Below the pieces are notes generated by a model. The model was given only the letters and a program-made list of their open reading frames with translations, ran no database searches and was not told the origin of the DNA. A stretch of 9,580 nt of DNA, from positions 1-9,580 of the forward strand of contig DALTYF010000018.1 in the NCBI GenBank assembly GCA_029986195.1, in the 5' to 3' direction. Below are positions 4,903-9,580 of this stretch, in pieces; position 1 is the stretch's first letter; every line of letters begins with the position of its first letter. The DNA comes from Methanocorpusculum sp. (lineage in GTDB: Archaea; Halobacteriota; Methanomicrobia; Methanomicrobiales; Methanocorpusculaceae). Position numbers and translations under genes: made by a program.

Positions 4903-6978
4903 ATGGCCGCCGAAACTACAATGATGGGACTGTTTCTGCTGCTTGCCGCAACGCTTGTGGTACTGTTTATCAGCAGCAAAATCCACCTGCCGACGATCAT
5001 CGGCTTTTTTGTGACAGGTATTCTTATCGGGCCGTCATGTCTGCATCTGTTTACCTATGATCAGGTCAGCCTGGTTGCCGAGTTCGGACTGATTCTTCTG
5101 ATGTTTACGATAGGCCTTGAGATATCTCTCAAAAATCTTCTTGCAATGAAACGGCTTGTTCTGATTGCCGGCGGAGTACAGATTCTTCTGACGACGTTTG
5201 TCGTGTGGCTGATTCTGAATGCGGCCGGTATCGCGTCAGGGACAGCGCTGCTGCTCGGGTTCATGGTGGCTTCCTCTTCGACGGCGATCGTACTGAACCT
5301 GTATCAGAACAACGGCCAGATCGATACCCGTCACGGAAAACTGATCCTGGCAATCCTGATCTGCCAGGATATTGCGGTCATTCCCATTATGCTTCTGCTG
5401 CCGGTTATTGCCGGAGCCGGCGGCAATGTGGTCTCCTCGCTGATGACGCTCGGAACAGATATTATAGCGCTGGTGGTGGTTCTGGGGATTGCCCTTGTGA
5501 TGGTTCCCCGCATTCTCGATGTCGTTGCCGCCCGCAGAAACCGGGAACTGTTCATCATCTCGGTGGTGACGATCTGTATCGGGGTTGCCTGGATTCTGTC
5601 GCTTGCCGGCGTGTCAACGTCTCTTGGGGCATTCCTGGCAGGTGTCGCGATTGCCGGTTCTGAGTACAACCATGAGGTGTTCGGCATCATCATGCCGATC
5701 CGGGACCTGATGACGAGTGTGTTCTTCATCTCGGTCGGCATGATGCTGTCGGTCGCGTTCATGCTGGACCACATCCTGTTCATTCTGGCACTGGTTGCAG
5801 TGCTGTTCCTGGGAAAGACGGTGATTACCACTGCCGCAGGACTGCTTTCCGGAGCGGCAGCGGGTGCGGCGGTTATCGGCGGTGTGGGTCTTGCGCATAT
5901 CGGTGAGTTTTCATTTGTTCTGGGGGCGGCGGGGATGTCGCTCGGGCTGCTGAACGATACGATTTATCAGGTGTTTCTTGCGGTGGCGATTCTGTCGATG
6001 ACGATTGCGCCGTTTGCGGTGGATGCTGCCCCGAAGGTGTCGCGGAAGGTGATCTGTTCCCCGCTGTTCAGCCGCCGCAGTTCTCCCAAGGCAGGAGATG
6101 AGGAGACGGCCGGGGAGACGGATACCGGAGAGAACCATGAGTATGTGATTGTGGTTGGGTTTGGTCCGGCAGGGAAGTACGTGGTGCGGGCACTGAAACG
6201 GGTGGGTCGCGAGTATATTATTCTTGAGATGAATCCGGAGACGGTTGCGGCCGAGCGGGCGAAAGGGGAGAACATTGCCTACGGCGATGCCTCGCTTGAG
6301 CCGATTCTCCGGTATGCGGGAATCGAACGGGCGAAAACGTTGGTGGTTACGATTCCGGATTCTGCGGCGGTGCGGGGGATTGTGTCAGCCGCACGGCGGA
6401 TGAATCCGCGGGTGACGATTATTACGCGGACCCGCTACACGGGGGAGAGTCCGACGCTGTTTAAGATCGGGGTGGACGAGGTGATAGCAGACGAGCGTGA
6501 AGCAGGTCTTGCGATGACGCGGCGGGTGTTTGCGAGCGAGAGTGTTCCGGTAAAGGATCTGGATCAGTATGTACGGGAAGTGCGTGCGGAGATCTTTTCG
6601 GAACGTGAAGAGGCGATGGCACAGAAGGCGGAGGAGAGCCGGCTGCGGAGACTGTCGGCAACACTTGAACCTGTGGCAAAGACGGAGTTTGTGCATGTGC
6701 CGGTACATCCGGAGTCGGAGGCCGCCGGAAAGATTCTGTCCGAGCTGCATCTGCGAGGGAGGTTCCATGTATCGGTTGTGTCGCTGCGCCGCGAGTCGGG
6801 CGAGATCATCCTGACTCTGAGGGAACGACCGTCCTGCTGCCGCACGACATTGCTTCTCTCGGGAAGCCGCGAGGATGTTTCCGCAGTTCAGCGTCTGTTC
6901 GGGAAAAAAACAGGAGTAATCTGCGCGGTTTTTCTCCCGCAGATATTTTTGGGGATAATCATACAGTCGTTGTGGTAA
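4903..6978 (+). CDS. Kef-type (CPA2) cation/proton antiporter with C-terminal RCK (TrkA-N and TrkA-C) domains
   Basis: Residues 1 to about 380 are a multi-helix membrane domain of the monovalent cation:proton antiporter-2 family. Typical motifs are GLEISLKNLLAMKR, SSSTAIVLNLY, the ion-site QD (D156) in ILICQDIAVIPIM, a PIRDLMTSVFFISVGMM segment, and GLAHIGEFSFVLG (E335). A charged linker leads to an RCK-N Rossmann domain with GFGPAG at 419-424, which probably binds NAD(H) or another nucleotide. A coiled-coil stretch (about 560-590) and an RCK-C domain from about 596 follow. It likely exchanges K+ or Na+ for H+ in the cytoplasmic membrane under ligand control. Two oddities lie at the 3' end. 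Residues 639-649 (RERPSCCRTT) look frame-shifted. The last 22 residues after FGKK run through a hairpin and T-run; losing one A from the A7 at 6904-6910 would give QE and stop at 6917-6919 (about 671 residues). The main call is secure; the C-terminus as read here is doubtful. Confidence 0.92.
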   Translation: MAAETTMMGLFLLLAATLVVLFISSKIHLPTIIGFFVTGILIGPSCLHLFTYDQVSLVAEFGLILLMFTIGLEISLKNLLAMKRLVLIAGGVQILLTTFVVWLILNAAGIASGTALLLGFMVASSSTAIVLNLYQNNGQIDTRHGKLILAILICQDIAVIPIMLLLPVIAGAGGNVVSSLMTLGTDIIALVVVLGIALVMVPRILDVVAARRNRELFIISVVTICIGVAWILSLAGVSTSLGAFLAGVAIAGSEYNHEVFGIIMPIRDLMTSVFFISVGMMLSVAFMLDHILFILALVAVLFLGKTVITTAAGLLSGAAAGAAVIGGVGLAHIGEFSFVLGAAGMSLGLLNDTIYQVFLAVAILSMTIAPFAVDAAPKVSRKVICSPLFSRRSSPKAGDEETAGETDTGENHEYVIVVGFGPAGKYVVRALKRVGREYIILEMNPETVAAERAKGENIAYGDASLEPILRYAGIERAKTLVVTIPDSAAVRGIVSAARRMNPRVTIITRTRYTGESPTLFKIGVDEVIADEREAGLAMTRRVFASESVPVKDLDQYVREVRAEIFSEREEAMAQKAEESRLRRLSATLEPVAKTEFVHVPVHPESEAAGKILSELHLRGRFHVSVVSLRRESGEIILTLRERPSCCRTTLLLSGSREDVSAVQRLFGKKTGVICAVFLPQIFLGIIIQSLW
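6919..6950 (+). terminator. Hairpin and T5 inside the last part of the antiporter frame
   Basis: ATCTGCG (6919-6925) pairs perfectly with CGCAGAT (6938-6944), with a 12-base loop, then T5 at 6946-6950. A terminator here would be strange inside a coding region. It is natural if the antiporter really stops at the TAA at 6917-6919, which sits in the +1 frame directly before the stem. Confidence 0.45.
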
Positions 6979-7029
6979 TTAATATTTTGCATCCTGTCCG
7001 GGAGTTTGGGAGAGGAGCGGACACATCCA

Positions 7030-7041
7030 GAATAATTATAT
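7030..7041 (+). promoter_or_regulatory. TATA box for the Cmi4-like gene
   Basis: AATAATTATATG is centred near 7036, predicting a transcription start near 7062 and a leader of about 25-30 bases that includes the GGGAGG site. The stretch 6979-7085 contains no gene. A weak TGTCCG/CGGACA inverted repeat (6995-7000 and 7018-7023) is also present. Confidence 0.5.
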
Positions 7042-7076
7042 GCTTTGAAGTACATTTTCATCGAATAACCCGTTTT

Positions 7077-7082
7077 GGGAGG
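7077..7082 (+). promoter_or_regulatory. Shine-Dalgarno site choosing between two nearby ATGs
   Basis: GGGAGG lies nine bases before the ATG at 7092 and only three before the ATG at 7086. The spacing favours 7092, giving a protein that begins MAPKKRQ. Confidence 0.65.
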
Positions 7083-7091
7083 AATATGAAT

Positions 7092-7700
7092 ATGGCCCCA
7101 AAAAAGAGACAGAAGGATTTACTGAAACTGTTTTCTGATATTACGCAGAAAACAAAGATTGTGGAGCCCATGAAGCAGCTTCACGGCACACTGCGGGATC
7201 AGGATGCGGTTGAGCGTGAGATCGCCCTGATTATGCGGGAGATTCAGGAGCGCGGTTTCTTTAAAACGAAACTGGAGCCGATTCAGCTGGCACGGCTGAT
7301 TACGGCGTTCCATGCAGGCAAAAATGATACGGAGATTGCCCGCGAGCTGGGCGATGAGAAGCTGTCAAAGACGGTTGCCCGCGCCCGCGTGCGGCTGAAG
7401 CTGTTCCGCGATCTTGATTTTAATATGCCGTTTGATCAGGCGCAGATGAAGACGCTGATGAGTACGGATAAGACAATGCGGGAGATTTCAGAAGAGCTCG
7501 GCATTAGTCCGACAACCCTTCGCGAGTACCGGCACGTAATTGAGCAGCGGGAGGATACCACCCTGGATCCGTATCTGGAACGTATCCGCGATGTGATGGA
7601 GGATCGGGATCTGACGGAGAAGATGGCGTCGGGTCTGCAGGAGGATACGCTCGGCGAGGCTATCGATGTCTCCGAGTCGGACAGTATCGAGATCAACTGA
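7092..7700 (+). CDS. Double helix-turn-helix protein resembling archaeal conditioned medium-induced protein 4 (Cmi4)
   Basis: The 202-residue product starts with a basic segment (MAPKKRQKDLLKLF). One predicted HTH lies at about 64-105 (LARLITAFHAGKNDTEIARELGDEKLSKTVARARVR, split by the turn GKND). A second lies at about 116-152 (KTMREISEELGISPTTLREYRHVI). The acidic C-terminus contains DLTEKMASGLQEDTLGEA and ends ESDSIEIN. From memory, this order and the DLT...EDxLxEA tail resemble the archaeal family called 'conditioned medium-induced protein 4', described mainly from haloarchaea; its biochemical role is not settled. It is probably a cytosolic DNA-binding regulator. An upstream in-frame ATG at 6972 would add 40 residues that overlap the promoter and do not look like protein, so it is rejected. 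It is monocistronic, with its own promoter, ribosome binding site and terminator. HTH content is fairly sure; the family name is less so. Confidence 0.8.
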   Translation: MAPKKRQKDLLKLFSDITQKTKIVEPMKQLHGTLRDQDAVEREIALIMREIQERGFFKTKLEPIQLARLITAFHAGKNDTEIARELGDEKLSKTVARARVRLKLFRDLDFNMPFDQAQMKTLMSTDKTMREISEELGISPTTLREYRHVIEQREDTTLDPYLERIRDVMEDRDLTEKMASGLQEDTLGEAIDVSESDSIEIN

Positions 7701-7722
7701 TTTCCTTTCCCGTACTTCCCGA

Positions 7723-7735
7723 TTTTTTCTTTTTT
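7723..7735 (+). terminator. Oligo-T terminator after the Cmi4-like gene
   Basis: T6-C-T6 starts 23 bases after the stop codon and is identical to the tract at 2589-2601. It separates this gene from the UPF0173 gene, whose TATA box follows immediately. Confidence 0.65.
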
Positions 7736-7747
7736 CCCTGACCCACG

Positions 7748-7757
7748 TTTATTTATA
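7748..7757 (+). promoter_or_regulatory. TATA box for the UPF0173 gene
   Basis: TTTATTTATAC is centred about 27 bases before the ATG at 7780, the distance expected for a leaderless transcript. A GGGA at 7766-7769 is too weak to count as a convincing ribosome binding site. Confidence 0.55.
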
Positions 7758-7779
7758 CGGCGAAAGGGAAGTATATGAT

Positions 7780-8442
7780 ATGTATATCCGCTATATCGGT
7801 CATTCCTGTTTTTCGCTGGAAGGATCGAAGAAAGTTCTGATCGATCCCATGCCTGCCGAAGCCGCTGAGATTGCTGCGGATCTGGTACTGGTGACCCACG
7901 GTCACGGAGATCATCTGGGGATCACGGTTGATCTGAAGAAACCCACTGTAGCAATTCATGAGCTTGCGCATTATCTGTCGCGGAAAGGTGTTCCGGCAAC
8001 CGGGATGAACCTCGGCGGGACACTGGTGTCCGACGGGGTAAAAGTGACCATGGTTCCTGCATTGCATTCGTCCTCGGTGACGGAGAGCGGCATTGAGTTG
8101 TATATGGGGACTGCCGCCGGGTTCGTGGTGGAGATGGACGGGATTGTGGTGTATCATGCGGGCGATACGGCCCTGTTTTCGGATATGAAACTGATTCACG
8201 ACCTCTATCATCCGGACGTTGCTCTGCTGCCGGTCGGGGACCATTATACGATGGGACCTGCCGAGGCGATGATTGCAGCTGAGTGGATCGGGGCACCGCT
8301 GGTGATTCCCATGCACTATAACACCTTCCCGGCAATTGCGCAGGATCTGACGGAGTTTAAGCATGCGATTGAGGCAACGACGTCGATGCTGGTGGATGTG
8401 GTGAATCCGGGCGACGGGGTCGAGGTCTCACCGCAGACGTAA
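7780..8442 (+). CDS. UPF0173 family metal-dependent hydrolase (metallo-beta-lactamase fold)
   Basis: The 220-residue product is a single metallo-beta-lactamase-fold domain of the UPF0173 (YtkL-like) family, found across bacteria and archaea. Metal ligands are visible: H40, H42, D44 and H45 in THGHGDH, H96 in ALHSSS, D129 in YHAGDT, and H179 in PMHYNTFP. The N-terminus MYIRYIGHSCFSLEG is typical, with the substrate-side motif VGDHYTMGP near residues 150-158. It is a cytosolic enzyme that probably binds two zinc ions; its substrate is unknown. The start at 7780 is chosen because it matches the family N-terminus and fits a leaderless promoter. An ATG at 7666 would add 38 residues reading through the terminator and promoter and overlapping the previous gene. 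The gene is intact and monocistronic. Confidence 0.93.
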   Translation: MYIRYIGHSCFSLEGSKKVLIDPMPAEAAEIAADLVLVTHGHGDHLGITVDLKKPTVAIHELAHYLSRKGVPATGMNLGGTLVSDGVKVTMVPALHSSSVTESGIELYMGTAAGFVVEMDGIVVYHAGDTALFSDMKLIHDLYHPDVALLPVGDHYTMGPAEAMIAAEWIGAPLVIPMHYNTFPAIAQDLTEFKHAIEATTSMLVDVVNPGDGVEVSPQT

Positions 8443-8460
8443 GACGGCCTGCGGCAGCCC

Positions 8461-8467
8461 TTTTTTT
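8461..8467 (+). terminator. T7 tract after the UPF0173 gene
   Basis: T7 begins 18 bases after the stop codon, preceded by GC-rich sequence (CTGCGGCAGCCC). It suits an archaeal oligo-T terminator. Confidence 0.5.
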
Positions 8468-8468
8468 C

Positions 8469-8498
8469 TGCCGGGGACGCCCGCAGCGTCCCCCGGCA
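8469..8498. repeat. Strong GC-rich hairpin in the UPF0173-azgA intergenic region
   Basis: TGCCGGGGACGC (8469-8480) pairs with GCGTCCCCCGGCA (8486-8498) over 12 bp with one bulged C and a five-base loop (CCGCA). It lies directly after the T7 tract, so on the plus strand it does not have the usual hairpin-then-T order. Read on the minus strand it is followed by a run of A, not T. It may stabilise the 3' end of the upstream mRNA or be a dispersed repeat; no second copy is present in this window. Confidence 0.6.
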
Positions 8499-8507
8499 TT
8501 TCCAAAC

Positions 8508-8518
8508 AGATTTATGTC
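8508..8518 (+). promoter_or_regulatory. TATA-like box for the purine permease gene
   Basis: CAGATTTATGTC is centred near 8513. It would start transcription near 8539, just before the inverted repeat at 8543-8567, giving a leader of about 40 bases. Confidence 0.4.
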
Positions 8519-8542
8519 CGTGTGTGTAATCTGAGATAAGAA

Positions 8543-8567
8543 CCGGTCGTTTGTGGAGACGGACCGG
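8543..8567 (+). promoter_or_regulatory. Inverted repeat in the purine permease leader (hairpin or operator)
   Basis: CCGGTCGT (8543-8550) and AC-G-GACCGG (8559-8567) form an eight-bp stem with one bulged G and loop TTGTGGAG, ending 12 bases before the ATG at 8580. It could be an RNA hairpin affecting translation or a repressor site at the transcription start. It matches no riboswitch class I know. Confidence 0.45.
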
Positions 8568-8579
8568 CTGGCGTTGGGT

Positions 8580-9580
8580 ATGGTGTCACTGGAGAGTTTG
8601 TTTCATCTGAAGGCCGAAAAGACGACGGTATCCCGCGAAGTTACGGCAGGTCTCACGACGTTTTTTGCGATGGCCTACATTATTATTGTAAACCCTGCCA
8701 TCCTGAGCGAAGCCGGGATGGAATGGGGAGCCGTGTTTCTGGCGACCATTCTTGCGGCGGCTGTGGGCACCCTGATTATCGGGCTGTATGCGAATGTGCC
8801 CTTTGCCCAGGCGCCCGGGATGGGACTGACTACCTTTTTTGTGTACACGATCTGTTTTGTGCTGGGATTCACGTGGCAGCAGGCGTTATCGATGGTGTTT
8901 TTGTGCGGAATTCTGAATGTACTGATGACGGTAATGCGCGTCCGCAAACAGCTGATCATCTCCATTCCTCCCTCGCTTCAGGCAGCGATCGGGGGAGGAA
9001 TCGGAGTGTTTGTGGCATATATCGGTCTGCTGAATGTAGGACTGATTGAGTTCTCGGCAGGTGTTCCTGCCCTAACTTCCCTGCACCAGCCGGTTATCTG
9101 GGTGTTTCTGATCGGGTTTGCGGTGACGCTTCTGCTGCTGGTCAAACAGGTGAAAGGGGCACTGCTGATCGGAATTGGGATTGCAGCGGTTGCAGGAATC
9201 CCGTTCGGGATAACGGGGATTGGGGAAGCGATCAGTTTTCCGGAGGCATGTGCGGCTCTGCCGTCAACGTTTGGGGTTATCTTTACGGAATCAGGGCTCA
9301 TCTCACTATTTACGGATCCGGCACGGCTGCCGCTGGTGCTGCTGACGGTTCTGGCGTTTGGTCTGTGCGATATGTTTGACACGATCGGGACTCTGGTGGG
9401 CACGGGATGCAGGAGCGGGATCTTTTCGGATGAGGATATGCGGACGATGACGGAGAGCAAAGGGATGAAGAGTAAGATGGAACGGGCACTGTTTGCGGAT
9501 GCGGCAGCGACGACGATCGGATCGGTGATGGGAACGTCAAATGTGATTACCTATGTGGAGAGTGCAACCGGAATTGCGGC
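8580..9580 (+). CDS. NCS2-family purine permease, AzgA/PbuG-like (3' end outside the window)
   Basis: The first 333 residues are present; the family is usually about 430-450 long, so the C-terminal quarter is missing at the window edge. It is an integral membrane importer of nucleobases (adenine, guanine or hypoxanthine in characterised AzgA relatives), normally proton-coupled. The N-terminus (SLFHLKAEKTTVSREVTAGL) and TTFFAMAYIIIVNPAIL are typical. Further signatures are the APGMGL motif at residues 78-83, CDMFDTIGTLVGTG at 263-276, and GTSNVITYVESATGIA near 318-333. Differences from the usual pattern include Thr rather than Asn after APGMGL and NVIT where relatives often have VTT. The start at 8580 matches the family N-terminus; GTG at 8583 is possible. 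No strong ribosome binding site is visible. A leader hairpin at 8543-8567 may regulate it. The family is secure; the exact substrate is not. Confidence 0.92.
   Translation, partial: MVSLESLFHLKAEKTTVSREVTAGLTTFFAMAYIIIVNPAILSEAGMEWGAVFLATILAAAVGTLIIGLYANVPFAQAPGMGLTTFFVYTICFVLGFTWQQALSMVFLCGILNVLMTVMRVRKQLIISIPPSLQAAIGGGIGVFVAYIGLLNVGLIEFSAGVPALTSLHQPVIWVFLIGFAVTLLLLVKQVKGALLIGIGIAAVAGIPFGITGIGEAISFPEACAALPSTFGVIFTESGLISLFTDPARLPLVLLTVLAFGLCDMFDTIGTLVGTGCRSGIFSDEDMRTMTESKGMKSKMERALFADAAATTIGSVMGTSNVITYVESATGIA

Noticed and set aside
6972..7091. Upstream start for the Cmi4-like gene adding 40 residues
   Set aside because: The added part overlaps the TATA box and the GGGAGG site and has no protein-like features. 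The start at 7092 has ideal spacing.
7666..7779. Upstream start for the UPF0173 gene adding 38 residues
   Set aside because: It overlaps the end of the previous gene and reads through the T6CT6 terminator and TATA box. The family N-terminus begins at 7780.
1..9580. CRISPR array, tRNA/rRNA, insertion sequence or phage genes
   Set aside because: No regularly spaced repeats, no cloverleaf or rRNA-like sequence, and no transposase, integrase or phage structural protein were seen in any frame. I found no undescribed multi-gene system.

Overview
The window looks like a chromosomal segment of a methanogenic euryarchaeon, probably order Methanomicrobiales and possibly Methanocorpusculum. This is inferred, not proven. 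Base composition by eye is a little above 50% GC. Start sites carry archaeal TATA-like boxes, often about 25-30 bases before the start codon as expected for leaderless or near-leaderless mRNAs. Oligo-T tracts serve as terminators. The gene set (PdxS/PdxT, DUF2284, a Cmi4-like helix-turn-helix protein, UPF0173, a PEGA-like secreted protein) fits methanogenic archaea.

Layout. Positions 1-411 (+): a small ribbon-helix-helix (RHH) DNA-binding protein, preceded by a perfect 10-bp palindrome. Its coiled-coil tail is in another frame, as if one base were missing. 412-545: a two-way terminator region. 546-1193 (-): a DUF2284 cysteine-rich, probably metal-binding protein. 1242-1658 (-): a PaaI-type hotdog thioesterase. 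1899-2579 (+): a secreted, C-terminally anchored protein made of two PEGA-like repeats. 2580-2753: a convergent terminator region. 2754-4202 (-): the pdxS-pdxT operon for pyridoxal 5'-phosphate synthesis. 4284-4827 (+): an unrecognised conserved-looking gene whose reading passes through three frames. 4903-6978 (+): a Kef-type (CPA2) cation/proton antiporter with RCK domains. 7092-7700 (+): a double-HTH protein resembling 'conditioned medium-induced protein 4'. 7780-8442 (+): a UPF0173 metallo-beta-lactamase-fold hydrolase. 8580-9580 (+): an NCS2/AzgA-type purine permease cut by the window edge.

Most genes are monocistronic housekeeping or transport functions. Only pdxS-pdxT is a clear operon, encoding the two subunits of one enzyme complex. 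I see no phage, transposon, CRISPR array, tRNA or rRNA, and no multi-gene defence or secondary-metabolism system.

The most notable signal is a set of small indels that break or locally shift reading frames: the RHH gene (near 238), the unknown gene (near 4312 and 4410) and the antiporter RCK-C region (near 6819, 6849 and 6904-6910). In each case the conserved or natural-looking protein continues in another frame. This could be assembly or sequencing error, or real gene decay; reads or a related genome would decide.
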